From: Cryptomeria japonica
Lineage: Eukaryota > Streptophyta > Pinopsida > Cupressales > Cupressaceae
Direction: 5' to 3'
DNA length: 64,000 nucleotides
Assembly: GCF_030272615.1 (NCBI RefSeq)
Contig: NC_081411.1
Coordinates: 180,506,977 to 180,570,976 of the forward strand
In this document: in pieces, positions 42,641 to 54,713 of the stretch
How the letters are laid out: each line of letters begins with the position of its first letter
How positions within the stretch are numbered: the stretch's first letter is position 1
Notes under the pieces: generated by a model
The model's database searches: none
Seen by the model: only the letters and a program-made list of their open reading frames with translations
What the model was told of the DNA's origin: nothing
Translations under genes and position numbers: made by a program

Positions 42641-42964
42641 TAGATTACATCAGTCCCAAAGCTACTTGTAGAATTTCACAGAAGGATTGGTATAGAAGTG
42701 GGTTTATTCCATAGGGGGAGCATTAAGTTGCAGAATGTTGATGATGCATAGTGAAATTTGACATTACATGTTTTACTTTCAATTTGGCATTGGTAGCAAA
42801 GGGGGAGAAGAATTATGTGATTATGGGAAGGAGAACCAGTGACAAGCTGAAGACATGGAGAGCATGGTGAATACTTGGTAATGTAAACCAAGATTCCTAT
42901 TCACAATCATGCAACAATCAATGGTATTGATATTTGTATTGCCATCAATGCCAAAGGGCGAGAT
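42641..42964 (+). other. Copia-1 3' untranslated region and polypurine tract
   Basis: Sequence between the RNase H end and the 3' LTR, after removal of the solo LTR. Purine tracts ATAGGGGGAGCA (~42711) and CCAAAGGGCGAGAT (42951-42964) occur; the second directly precedes the LTR and is the likely plus-strand primer. Confidence 0.8.
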
Positions 42965-44338
42965 TGTTGGCATTTGCATGAAGATTGCTTTAATGATATG
43001 TTATGTTGTCATTGATGTCAATTAACCCATAATGATATTGTTGATATTGTTGTAATATTGTTATTGTAACCAGTAGGAAGAATTTGTGGAGTGAACTGGT
43101 AACCGGTGTAAACCTTATTTATTGATGTAATCAGTAAACCCTACCTGTTGTTTTTGATAAACCCTAACCGATTAAGTCTTGTGAATTGGTTATATTGGTT
43201 TATGATCTGATGATGAGTGATAATGATTATGACATGTATGATTATTGTATGAAGACAATTCTAAGAGATTTTGGTGAGTTGTTGTAATGGTTTTTGTCTA
43301 GGGAATGAGAAAATGTATTGCATCTAATGCAAAGCATGTGATGAGTTACTAAGTTTGATGAATTGGTGTTCAAGAGGCGATCAAGGTTTTCTTTATTGAT
43401 GTGCAGAGATGGCCATGTAATACAATGGTCATACTTGAACCGATTTGTTTGTAATCTCTATGAGAATTAGGTTTTTGTTGTGTTACCGACTTGATTTATT
43501 TGTTTATAAGGTCGATCAAGTTGTTTAGTTTAATGTGTTGGCAAAGAGTGAGCACAGATTAGTTGAGTGTGTGGCTGCCAAACTGCATGATGTATTTGCA
43601 GTTTGAGTAAAGGCAGATAGGAGTGTGAAATGGATCTGATGAAGCAAGTGAGGTCCTATTCAGATAGATCATCAAACCCCTATTGTTTTCTAACAATTAC
43701 ATCTGAATTGAAATCTCCTAACCGGGTAAGCTCTAACAAGCTTGGTGTTATTCAAATCCTCTAACAAGGTGATCCATTAGATTGGATTTTCAAATCCTCT
43801 ACTAAGGTTACCCCTTACAGGGTATTTCTTCTAACAAGGCACTTGTAGTCAAACCCTTAGCCGAGTGATTCCTAATAGGATCAATTCTTAATAGGACTTT
43901 TGGTAAAGCTTTAACAGGCTAGGCTCCTAATAGGACGAATTTCAAAAGAGTTTAGATAGTTATCTTGTGACTCTCATCTCACTGTGGTTTTTACCTATTG
44001 TGGTTTCCACATCAAAAATATTTGCGTCAAGTGGTGAATGTTTTTGTGGTTATGTTTTCATGGTTGATTTACTTAACTACTTAACTATTTTGATAAGTCA
44101 TGATAACCAGAAGCATTGAGAAATGAAGAAGTTGTTTACTGTTAATTTGTTGTAACAGTCAACCGGTTTATCCTATGAGTTATTATCTTGAGTTATTATC
44201 TTGACAGAGGTATTACATTGTTTGTTCTAAGTTTACTTGATTTTTGAGATTGGTGAAGTTTGTATCATTTTTTTAATCTATGGATTCAACCCCTCTCTTA
44301 GTAGCTGACCAGATACTTATTCTTTCATCATACCAACA
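42965..44338 (+). repeat. Copia-1 3' LTR
   Basis: TGTTGGCATTTGC...CATACCAACA, 1374 bp. The last ~430 bp match 456-873. Between 43720 and 43930 is a degenerate array of CTAACAAGGT/CCTAATAGGA units. AAATCCTCTAACAAGGTG (43754-43771) also occurs exactly in the LTRs of the pol-less element at 56.4 kb. Confidence 0.92.
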
Positions 44339-44343
44339 TATGG

Positions 44344-44508
44344 ATGGTTGGTAATTGTTCTATGATTTATGTTTGTACTTAATTGTTATATTTACTATTT
44401 CGGTATTTGGTTTATGCATTCTGGTAAAAGGTTTTGTGTGCTTATAGTTTTATAATCTGTTGGCAACTGATTCACCCCCTCCTCAGTTGTCCGCCAGTTA
44501 TTCTAACA
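44344..44508 (+). repeat. Copia-type LTR 3' end fragment
   Basis: The segment ends ...CCAGTTATTCTAACA and contains GATTCACCCCCTCC within a perfect 7-bp hairpin (44464-44489), like the other copia-type LTR ends here. It differs from the LTR at 47769-48890, so it is not clearly the 5' LTR of the following coding remnant. Confidence 0.5.
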
Positions 44509-44539
44509 TATCCCAATTGCTGAGTCTATATTCTTACCA

Positions 44540-47480
44540 TATTTTGGGAGAGGATATCAAGATCAAGCCTGAATTTAATATCTTGAAGGAGAATAACTTT
44601 ACCTAGTTCATTATATTTCTGGTGTTTGATGAAAATGAGTAGGTTTGATGTGTTCTGAGACAAATTGATGATGAATTCATGTAGTTAAATAGATCATTCA
44701 AGATCATGAAGGATGTGATTTTAATTGTAAGTGGATTAAGGTGATCTGATGGTTTACCTGTGCTCTCGTGTGTGAAAATCATTTTTTTACCGATGCAACT
44801 AGTTCCAAATTTGATAAAAGAGCTATGACTATAAATGATATCATTCAACTAGATGTGAAATTTGCCTCTATGGTTGTTGGATACAAAGTTTATCACTCCA
44901 ATAGAGAAAATTTGGTATTTGATACAACAATATATGTTGAATATCATATGATTAAGGAAAACAAGGATTATGACCTATGTGAATTGCTCTAGAACCAGTT
45001 GATGGAGAATCTCACCACAATCAAGAAGGATAAGAATAATACATTCAATTATGGGAATTTGGTGTTATGCCTATTCTTCTATTTCATGAATAAGATTCTC
45101 GGTATTAGTAATATTTCAATGGGCTAGTGAGAGATTGGTAGCAATCCAAATAAGAGATCTTCTATATAGCATTGGAAACAACAAGAATTGAAGAGCTTCA
45201 CTTTGGGAATATTTCAAGAACTTTCAAAGCATGATGCAAGCTAGGGAAAGGATCCCTAAATATTTAGTTAAAAAATATCAGGATACCATTTGCTTTATGG
45301 TTGAGATTGACCAATGTTTAATGGAGGTAGTTGAACCTAGAACTATATGTATCATGCCTATGGGGTGTGAAGTTGAAGAACAAATCTTGGAGGTGTATGC
45401 TCATCACTTATTGAGTAAGTTGGTGGACAACACTTAGGAAAGATTTGGCACATGTGTTGAAAAGGATTTATAGCTTCATAGTCAATTTAAGAAACTGGTA
45501 ATTGTGAGGAAGGTGAGGAAGGAGGTAGAAGAATATGTTGAGAGTATTGGGATTACAGCTAAGGCAGTCTGAGAGGCAATGAAGATAAATATACTAGCTA
45601 TAGAGGAGCCCATCAAGGAGAACACCAGTCTGAAAGTCTCTGCCCCCAAGCCAAGATAATCCAGGGTCCATGCACTCTCCTCTAGTTCTCAAAATCTAGC
45701 TAACTCTCTGAAATCCGAAGACAAATCATCTAGTGGAGAAGGAAAAAGGAAGAAGGGTAAGGGAAATAGAGTATGTTGTTGTTCCTGATGATGAGGAAAT
45801 TGAATCTGATGAGGTTGTAAATGAAATAAAGTCAAAGGGCACCAAATATTCTATTGTGTCTAAGGACAAGCCCTTCGGTGGTGAGAAAGTAAGTAAAAAG
45901 ATGAAAATTGATTCTGAAAAATCTAATATGTTAGTGGGAGAAGTGGAAAAAGTTGTCACAGTACAAGGTAATCTTAAACCACTCTCTAAATTCTATGAGA
46001 AATTTGATGAAGTTGGTCAAAGAACCTTAGAAGAAGCCACTATAAAATACTTGAAAAAATTCAATAGGGCTCTTATAGAGATTGTGTCAGAAATTCCCAA
46101 AAGTCTTTATGATGTTTTAGAAATAAGGAGAGATAGTACAAAAGAAGAAGATGATAGACTAAGGGAGTTTGTCCTGGTCAATATATGTCCTATGATAGCT
46201 GTAGTGGAAATAGATAGAATCCTCAAGGAAACCATGATAGACTTTAGGAACAAAACAAGAACCAATAAACTTATGATTGGAAAATAAAAATAAGTTATCA
46301 AAGATACAGAGAAGATCTTGAGATTAGTTTTGCTCAAAAATCAATTTGAAGTTGTTCCAGAAAAATCTCATGATGATAAAGTTAAGATACCTACTCTAGA
46401 AGTACTAGGAATGCAATCCATAGTTGAGCAAGTTGGACTGGATTTCCCTTGTATTCTAGAAGAAGGAGAACTTAACAAAGGAGGTGATGAGTCAGTGATA
46501 GTAGATGCAGTTGAGGATACTCAAAATCCTCTAGATCAATCTAAACATGAAATACCTATAGAGACTAAGATCTCTAATGTTGATACAAAGAAGGTAGCAC
46601 AAGTGAAGGAGGTTGAGGTCAAGATAGGACTTGGTTCAGAAGAGGGAGACACTACAGGGGCAATGAAGGATCTTTTGGAAAAGGATAAGCAATAAGTATT
46701 TGATTTGGATTTTGTCCAAGGTCCTATCAACTTTGCCTCTCTGTCTCCCCTTCAAAAGTTGCAATGCAGTTTCATTTTCTCAAGCCAAGGTGAGGGAAGA
46801 TTTTCTAAAGTCTCACATTGAAGATAGTGAATTGCTCAGTGGCATTTGGTGTGTTAGAAAAGATTACACCTGCGTATGTCAAGGAAACATCTGATTCCCC
46901 ATCTGACTAATTGAAGAGTCTTATCAACTCGATAAGCACTCATTTTGAGTCCTTTGAAAATTCGGTTGTTGTCAAGATCTAGAATAAATCTGATGTAAAT
47001 AGGTTGAGTAAGATAAAAGGAATGATTACCAATGATAGAGTTTTGTTAGATACATGTGTCAAAAGCATTCAAGATGCATTATCTAAAGGTGGTAGTATCT
47101 ACAAGTCCTGTTTTCCATTGTCTAAGTTTATTGAGGGTTTTGAGAAGAAGATCAAGGAGCATGAGAAATAGTTGGAAGGTATCTCTTAGGTCTTTGATCC
47201 TTCGACTATTTCAATAGCTAGTTAGGAATGCCAAATCAATTCTCTACTTGATAAGATCAAAGTATTAATTCACGACAAGGACAAAGTGGTGAGTAGAGTT
47301 AGTGAACTTCAAGGTCTAATTGGTCTAAAGATGGAGACAATGCCAAATGCTTTGAAGGAAGCCCAAGATGCCATATCCATAACTGACCCATCAGATCTTC
47401 AGGTAGAAAAAATGCAGGAATTCCTCTTTAGTGGTCAGATCTCAATTTTGGAGTCTCAAAAAGAGTTAGGACAGTAATTT
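44540..47480 (+). pseudogene. Decayed copy of the pol-less element polyprotein
   Basis: The translation follows that of 61180-57840 in order. Early: IKPEFNILKENNFT against LKPEHRHLEIKGLT. Next: the frame at 44768-44992 with TINDIIQLDVKFASMVVGYK and KENKDYDLCELL. Then NYGNLVLCLFFYFMNK, and IPKYLVKKYQDTICFMVEID (45250-45310) against IPPKLVKDYKDDICFMVDCD. Then an acidic/Lys-rich linker (45733-46290) and C-terminal helical segments to 47480. Many stops, often TAG, occur. The function is unknown, but conservation between two strongly diverged copies argues it was translated. Confidence 0.85.
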
Positions 47481-47768
47481 GAGCTCAATGAAAATATTTT
47501 TGTAGATGTATTTAAGTTTTTATAAGTTGATAGAGTTTGTCTGTACATATGCAAGAATTTTGTTTGATTTTTGGAACGTGGAACCCAATCTTTGCCATTG
47601 ATGTCAAAGGGGGAGTGTAGGGTAGTGTAAAATGTTATAATCATCTCACGAGGAGTCTTTAGGAGTTCTGGAATGTTTTTATTTTTTGAGTGTTGCAATG
47701 TATGTTTATAATTGGTTTGACACAGTTATTTTTCACTAAGTGTTGCCATCAATACTAAATGGGGAGCT
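47481..47768 (+). other. 3' untranslated region with purine tracts
   Basis: It contains ATGTCAAAGGGGGAGTGTAG (~47603-47622) and ACTAAATGGGGAGCT just before the LTR at 47769. Both look like plus-strand primer sites of copia-type elements; the second directly abuts the LTR. Confidence 0.6.
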
Positions 47769-48890
47769 TGTTGGAAAGAGACACTTCTTAGATCATCTGG
47801 TTTTGTCATTGATGGAAATTGAATTCATATATCCCATCTGTAGTATGTGATTTGATCCTACTAGAAGTTAGATTGAATATTGGTCCTACTTTGATAGACC
47901 AGAACAAAGTATTCGACAGAGTTTAGAATTTTAGGTAGCACTTCATTTCAAGTTAATATCTTGTCTTGCATATCTGCTTGAAGGTTGATGCATGTCTGGA
48001 TAGCCTTATCTCATGATTTTAGCCTTCAATTTTGATTTGATTGTAAGTTAGGGGATTCGGTATATTGATCTTCAGTTCAATAGTACACATCAACAATCTT
48101 GTGTGGATAATCCTTATGTGGATTATGTGGATTGGTTTTGGTGATTACTTTTGGGATCTAGATGTTTTTTTCAATGGTTTTGGTAGTGTGTGGATAATTG
48201 TTTTGGTCCATGTTATTATTTTGGTTCGGATTCAGCTGACAGTCTGTACACGTTTCATTGTTTGTAAAGTGTTCTTGTAGCCGACATGTAACTAACCTAA
48301 TTTCTTGTTGTAGATATATAAAGTCAATTATTATGATCATTTTGGATATCAGTGGATATTTGAGAGATGTTCATGATTGATTGTGCATAGTTGCACATGT
48401 GCAAGTTGAAGATTTATGCTCTGGAATAATGCAGAATAGTGGAACAGAGAAGTTTGTGGTAGAGTGTGAAAAAGTTATATATTGTTCTTAACTGGAACTA
48501 TACCCAAGCATTAATAGATGTTGTTCAATAGTTAAAATTCTCATGATAATTTGTAGCTCATTTGTAAGACAACGAGTCTTCTTAGGGTTGTAGCCCTTCT
48601 TTGTTTTGAGAAGTGAGCTCTAGGAAGTGTGCTTGAATGCATGTGCATTCCATTGTAAACATTATATTTGAGTATACTCATTTGTGGGTCTCATCCTCAC
48701 CATGTTTTTTTCCCTTGATCGGGTTTTCCACATATAAAATTTATGTGTTATGGTATTGTGGTTGATTGTTTTGTGTTTCTGCATCTTTCTTTCCGTTCAA
48801 TATATTAAGTGGTTGAAAGAACAATTTAGCATTGTTAAAATTTGCACAACATTGATTCACCCCCTCTCTTAGTGTTCCTTGATTCCAATA
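47769..48890 (+). repeat. LTR (copia type), 3' LTR of the 44.5-kb element remnant
   Basis: TGTTGGAAAGAGAC...GATTCCAATA, about 1.12 kb, preceded by a purine tract and containing AATTTATGTGTTATG and a U5 hairpin with two G.U pairs (48848-48876). No matching second LTR is in the window. Confidence 0.7.
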
Positions 48891-48895
48891 GTTTC

Positions 48896-49322
48896 CTCTT
48901 TTTTTTTATTTAGGGAGGTTCATTTGATTCATAGACTTCTAATTCATATGTATTTTGATCCGATTCACCATCAACTTTAACATTTTCTACTATCTTTCTT
49001 AGTCTTTTATTGTAGCATCTATAAGCTTTTCTCCTAGTTGAGTATCAATTGAAGATTCCTTAATTATATCTTGAGTCAAACTTCCCCAATGCTTCTTCAT
49101 CTCTCTTGATGTAACATTTGCTACCAAAAATTCTAAAGTACTTGATAGTTATAGGCCTTCCATGCCATAGCTCATAAGAAGTCTATATAGAATGTTCACT
49201 CTCAATTGTCCTATGTTAAGAATATATATTGTAGCATTAATTGCCTCTTTCCAATATACATTAGTTATATTGGCTTCTTTCAACATTGTTCTTGACATTA
49301 CTAGAATAGTTATGTTCTTTCT
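48896..49322 (-). pseudogene. Copia-3 integrase, C-terminal part
   Basis: Minus-strand reading gives RKNITILVMSRTMLKEANI and NVYWKEAINATIYILN, the standard copia integrase region after the catalytic core, then decayed C-terminal sequence down to 48896. Copia-2 inserted at 49322. The RT and RNase H that should follow are absent; the LTR ending at 48890 abuts it. Confidence 0.85.
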
Positions 49323-50674
49323 TGTTGGCAACAATAATGAAGGAAAACTGAGAGGGGGGGCAGGGTGAATCAGTTTTCACCGGATTAAAGAATTTAAGCA
49401 AAATTTCCTAATAGATCAATTGTAGTAATAAAAAAGATAATCACAATAAAAACAACACACATAACACCAATATTTTTGATGTGAAAACCCTAGTTAAGGG
49501 AAAATACGCGGTGGGAACCTGCCCACAATAAGATGATACTCTGTAGTAGTATGTGTAAATATTACAATGGGGAATGCACATGCATTCAGGCACACTGCCT
49601 AGATCTCACTACTCAAAATATAATGAACCAGAAGTATACAACCCTCAGAGAAGGTTCAATACCTTACAAGAACATTTGGACAACAATCCGGTTTACATGA
49701 ATTAAAAGAATAGCATCTCCAAATGCCTAATGACAGTTCTAGTTAAGCACATTTGTCTACCCTGCAACACTCTCTGCTCAACAATTCACACCGAAAGATA
49801 AATTCACTTATTCGCACATACACCACTCTTTGATAATGAAAACATAACACCGATCAACAATCAATGTCCAAAATATATGAATATGACACCCATTTATACA
49901 ATTCATCAACCTTGACTACAAAGTCAACTCAACTCTTAAGACCCAATTACAAACTTACATCACATGGTACATAAATCAACCACCAAACCAATACAATATC
50001 ATTGCTAACATAACATGGACCCAAATCAAATCCTTGAACATGTAACACCACCAAAAATATCACCAAGATCATTTGCAACACACTACATGACCGAAAATAT
50101 CGCATAACATGAAGAGCATTAAATGGATCCATAAGATCCTCAATAATAGACACAATGATCAATGTAAACTATAAAAACAAATATGAGACAATTAGGAAAC
50201 ACCAACAAGTATGTTAGAACCATCTACAATAGCTTCACCAACATCACAATCAAATCTTCATCGATCAACATGCTAACACTCAAGAACACTCAAACAACAA
50301 AAATTAGGATTAGAAAGATAACTTGTGGAGAACCAAATCATGAATCATTTGAATTGAAGTTACACATGAAAATGCCAAACACTCTCCCAAACCTGCAACT
50401 CAAGATATAATCATTTTAGAGAGCAACAAATCAAATACTAGAACATTGCAATACTTAACACTTAAAAACCAATTCTCATACTATAATCCATAGCTTGATC
50501 AAATCACCACATAACATCACGAAATCAACACTAAATCAAGTATCTCTAGTTGATTTAGCATATCAAACAAATAAACTAACCATATAAACTCTCTGTAGTC
50601 ACTAGAACACCAAAACACAAGAATATCTTGACATCAATGACAACAACATATCCTAGCAGCAACAATATTGAACA
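49323..50674 (-). repeat. Copia-2 3' LTR
   Basis: On the + strand, TGTTGGCAAC...ATTGAACA. It has a perfect 8-bp U5 hairpin AAAACTGA/TCAGTTTT (49344-49377). It is followed by a purine tract in element sense at 50675-50695. Confidence 0.9.
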
Positions 50675-50997
50675 ATCTCCCCCTTTGGTATTGATGGCAA
50701 CATATGGATATGAAAAAAAATCAATGAAAAGAAATAAATCAACACCAACAATCTCCCCCTAAGACCATGCACATAAATCTTCCAAGATAAGGCTTTTTTT
50801 CACATGCTTCTCTCCCCCTTTCACAACAATGCCAAAGAGAATACATATTATTATTCTCTCCCCTTTTACTAGACTCTCCTCCTTAAAACAAAATCACAAA
50901 TCTAAACATCCGAACCATACACTAACTACTTCCCATGACATTCATCAACCTTCACATTTGCACTTTCCACTATCTTTCTCAACCTCTTATTGTAACA
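50675..50997 (-). other. Copia-2 3' untranslated region with repeated polypurine tracts
   Basis: Three CTCCCCCTTT-like tracts on + (about 50675, 50752, 50810) are GGGGGAG purine tracts in element sense. The first directly borders the LTR. There is no coding sequence; RT and RNase H should lie here. Confidence 0.7.
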
Positions 50998-51846
50998 TCA
51001 GTAGGCCTTGCTCTTAGTAGAATAACCCAAGAAGATTCCTTTATCACATCTTGGATCAAAATTTCCTATATCTTCATCTTTTTGGATATAACATTTGCTT
51101 CCAAAAATTCTGAAATATCTAACTGTAGGAACATGACCAAACCACATCTCATAAGGAGTCTTATCAGAGTCACCTTTTATATGCACCAAGTTGAATGTGT
51201 ATACAACAGTGCTAACAACTTCTCTCCAAAAGGTCTATGGAACATTTCCTTCAATCTACATAGTCCTAGTAGCATCCAAAATAGTTATGTTCTTCCTTTC
51301 AACAACTCCATTCTGCTGAGGAGTTCTATGAATAGATAATTGTCTTCTAATTCCATGCTTTTCACAAAATGAATCAAACTCACTAGATGTGAATTGTCCC
51401 CCTCTGTTAGATCTTAGACATTTCAACTTCAATCCTTTGTCTGTCTCCATATTAGCTTTAAATATCTTCAATTTTTCCAGTGCTTTCGATTTCTCCCTTA
51501 GAAAGGTAACCCACACCATTCTAGAATAGTCATCAATCAACAACATGAAATGTCTATCACCCTGCATGATTCCCACTCTTGTAGGACCACACAAATCAGT
51601 ATGTAATGGATCTAATAATCCATTAGATGTATACAACTTACTTTTGAATGAAATTCTTGTTTGCTTTCCTGATTGACATTCTTTACATACCAGATTAGAA
51701 GGTTTTACAATCTTAGGAAAATCTCTAACAACTTGAGTAGAACTTATCTTAATCATATAGTCAAAATTAACATGACACATCCTTCCATGCGACAACCAAC
51801 TTTCATCTATTTGAGCAATCAAATAGCTTTTCTCACCAGCATTCAA
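50998..51846 (-). pseudogene. Copia-2 integrase, decayed
   Basis: 51846-51256 holds the pre-integrase zinc region (SWLSHGRMCHVNFDYMIK, LVCKECQSGKQTR), HTDLCGPTRVG (first Asp), LRSNRGGQFTSSEF (second Asp position reads Asn) and TPQQNGVVERKN (Glu). 51189-50998 gives PYEMWFGHVPTVRYFRIFGS and GIFLGYSTKSKAY. A TAG or frame break separates the parts. The D-to-N change would abolish catalysis. Confidence 0.92.
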
Positions 51847-52055
51847 ATGAAAGATATTACCTTTAGTCTTAGTTCCCGATGCAATCTCTATACCAAAGGC
51901 ATTTAGAATCTTTCATTTACCATTCTTGAATTGCAAATCATATCCCTTATCAACCATCTGTCCAACACTCAAAAGATTATGCTTCAAACCTTCAACACAT
52001 AATATATCATTAGTATTATGCTCACCATCAAGAGAAATAGAACCTCTACCATGAA

Positions 52056-52316
52056 TTACCATGCTTTATCATCTCTAAATCTTACTATATGGCCATTATA
52101 CTTCTTTATATTCACAAATTTACTTTTATCACCTATCATATGATGTGAACAACTGCCATCAATTACCCATTCATCTTTCTCTTTAATCTTAGCAGCTAAA
52201 GATTTCTCCTCAACAATGCAGCTTGTAAAATTCACTACTGTTGGATTATCTTCCTTTATAGAAATAAATACAAATTCATCTTCTGAATTCCCATTCTTAG
52301 ATTCTTCATTCGTCAC
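52056..52316 (-). pseudogene. Copia-2 aspartic protease, decayed
   Basis: WVIDGSCSHHMIGDKSKF (about 52175-52120) is the copia protease active-site region; the usual DSG reads DGS here, so the motif is altered. It lies between the zinc knuckle and integrase. Confidence 0.88.
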
Positions 52317-52361
52317 ACCTTCATTAGCAGCATAATAACATTTTTTTTTATATCTGTACTT

Positions 52362-53024
52362 CTAGTTAGGCTTATAGGGATTACCATACTTATTATGCTT
52401 CTCATATCTATCATGCTTATCAGATTTATAATGCCTATCATACTTTGACATTATTTTAGGACACCTAGAAGTAAAATGTCCTATCTTATTACAAGAGAAA
52501 CATTTCAAAGCTGACTTTCCATCATACTTACCGGCTCCCTTAGGAAATCTACAAGCAATAAGTACTTCAAGCTCATCCAAATCTCCTTCCTATTCTTCCA
52601 TCTCTCTCATTTCTCTTTCATATCTAGAAACCCTAGATGAAATTTCTCCCAGATTATACTTCTTCTTCTTGGATACAAAGGCCTTAAAATAAATCTTAGG
52701 TTTACCATGCGATTCTCCAAATTCACTCAAATAAAATGCAACAAGCTTGCCAACCAGCATGTCTCTTGTCACTATGGTCATAGTTTGGATCTCATCAATA
52801 GAAGAAATTTTAGATTTGTAAGCAAGAGGAAAGAATCTCAACACTTTAGAAACAATATCATCTTCTTCAAGAGTTCCATTGGCACATATGATGTTCATGA
52901 CAAGTTTATTCACTTTAGCCATAAAGGATGATATGTTCTCATCTTCTCCCATCTTCAACATCTCATACTTTCCTTTCAAACTTTGAAGTTTAGAAACTCT
53001 GACATGTTTATCTCCTTCATACAA
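52362..53024 (-). pseudogene. Copia-2 gag with zinc knuckle, partial
   Basis: 53024-52590 encodes a copia gag middle region (HVRVSKLQSLKGKYEMLKM, DIVSKVLRFFPLAYKSKI). 52580-52362 has LIACRFPKGAGKYDGKSALK then CFSCNKIGHFTSRC, an intact CCHC knuckle. The gag N-terminus continues with stops to about 53330. Confidence 0.9.
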
Positions 53025-53358
53025 GATCTCTAACTTTTCCCAGATCTCATGTGCAGTCTACAATCCCATCACATTAGTCATCTTTGAATCAGTCAAGGCA
53101 CTTAAACAATGCTTCTTTAGCTCTTATATTATGTTCAACATCCATGATCTCACTTGTAGTAACCAGAGCATTCTGAGGAACATTGTATATATTCTTTGTA
53201 ATCTTCTAATAATCATCTCCAAGACACTTCAAATGACACTCCATCTGGTCCTTCCATACAGTGTAATTGCTTCCATCAAATATTAGACTCTCTTTCTTGA
53301 AAACATAGGTTGCCATCCTAGATCTCCTCAAGTGGTCAAGCTTCTTCCAGAGGATTTA

Positions 53359-53370
53359 GCTCTGATACCA
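53359..53370 (-). other. Copia-2 primer binding site (tRNA-iMet)
   Basis: Element-sense TGGTATCAGAGC, 2 nt after the 5' LTR end. Confidence 0.92.
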
Positions 53371-53372
53371 AC

Positions 53373-54708
53373 TGTTGACAACAACAATGAAGGAAAACTA
53401 AGAGGAGGGGTGAATCAATTTTCATTGAATTAAACAGTTCAAGCACAATTTCCTAACAGATCAATTGCAACAAGAACAAAGATAAGCACAATAACAACAC
53501 CACACATAACACAAAGATATTTGACATGGAAAACTTGATTAAGGGAAAAACCACGGTGGGAACCTACCCAAAATAAGATGATACTCTATAATAGTATGCT
53601 AAATATTACAATGGGAATTAGACACATTGCCTAGAGCTCACTTCTCAAAATACAATGACCCAAAAGGCTACAAATCTCAGGGAAGGTTTACTACCTTACA
53701 AGAACATTTAGACAATAATCCCATTTACATGAACTGAAAGAATAACATCTCCAAGTGCATGATGATAGTTTGAGTTAAGCACATTTGTCTGCCCTGTAAC
53801 ACTCTCTTCTCAACACTTCATGCCAAAAGATAAATTCTATTATTCACACTTACACCACTCTCTAATACTACAGACACAACACCTATCAACCATTAATATC
53901 CAAATTACATTAATATGACACCCATTTAAACAAATCATCAACCTTGACTACAAGGTCAGCTCAACCCTTAAGACCTAATTACAAAATTATATCACACAAT
54001 ACATAAATCAACCACCATATCAATACAATGCCATTTACGACATATCATGGACCCAAATCAAATCCTCAAATATGCAACACCACCAGATATATCACCAAGA
54101 TCATTTGCAACACGCTACACCACCAAAAAATGTTGGATAACATGAAGAACATTACCAGACCCATAAGATCCTCAATAAAGTGCACAATGATCAATGCAGA
54201 CCAGAAAAACAAATGGGAAATGATTAGAAAATACCAAAAAACACATTAGAACCATCTGCAATAGCTGCACCAACACCACTTAATCAAATCTTCATCGATC
54301 AACACACTGATACTCAAGAATAATCAAACAACAACAACTGGGATTAGAAAGATAACTTGTGGGGCATCAAATAATGAACCATCTGAATTGAAGATACACA
54401 TGAGCATCCCAAACACTCTGCCAAATCTACAACTCAAGATATAATCATTCTAGAGCACAACGAATCAAATACCCAAACATTGCAACACTAAACACTGAAA
54501 AATCAATCCTCATACCATAATCCATAACTTGATCAAATCACCACATAGAATCATGAAATCAACACTAAATCAAGTATCTCTAGTGGATTCAACATATCAA
54601 ATAAATAAACCAGCTAGATCAACTCTCTGCAATCACCGTAACACCAAAACACAGGAATATGTTGACATCAATGACAACAACATATCCTAGTAGCAACAAT
54701 ATCCAATA
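53373..54708 (-). repeat. Copia-2 5' LTR
   Basis: On the + strand, TGTTGACAAC...ATCCAATA, pairs with 49323-50674. The U5 hairpin (53394-53422) is kept through two G.U pairs on the element-sense RNA. Confidence 0.9.
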
Positions 54709-54713
54709 TTTAT

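Larger units (their letters stand above)
456..44338 (+). mobile_element. Copia-1: Ty1/copia retrotransposon, interrupted by nested insertions
   Basis: Full copia order on the + strand: partial 5' LTR, primer site, gag, protease, integrase, reverse transcriptase, RNase H, polypurine tract, 3' LTR. RNase H is split at 4771/41534 by Gypsy-1, and the 3' untranslated part is split by a solo LTR (41825-42635). With both removed, the internal region is about 4.5 kb, normal for copia. LTR halves differ by roughly 15% by eye and every domain has stop codons, so the element is old and dead. A 3' target-site duplication would be TATGG at 44339; its partner is outside the window or lost. Confidence 0.93.
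49323..54708 (-). mobile_element. Copia-2: internally deleted copia element in Copia-3
   Basis: LTRs 49323-50674 and 53373-54708 (about 14% different over the first 170 bp by eye) enclose only 2.7 kb. Flanks are TTTCT (49318-49322) and TTTAT (54709-54713), one mismatch; removing the element restores the integrase frame of Copia-3. Gag, zinc knuckle, protease and integrase are present; RT and RNase H are missing. Confidence 0.92.

Noticed and set aside
44344-48890. One complete LTR element with both LTRs
   Set aside because: The left LTR-end fragment (44344-44508) and the LTR at 47769-48890 share only the general U5 pattern, not close sequence, and no matching target duplication was found.
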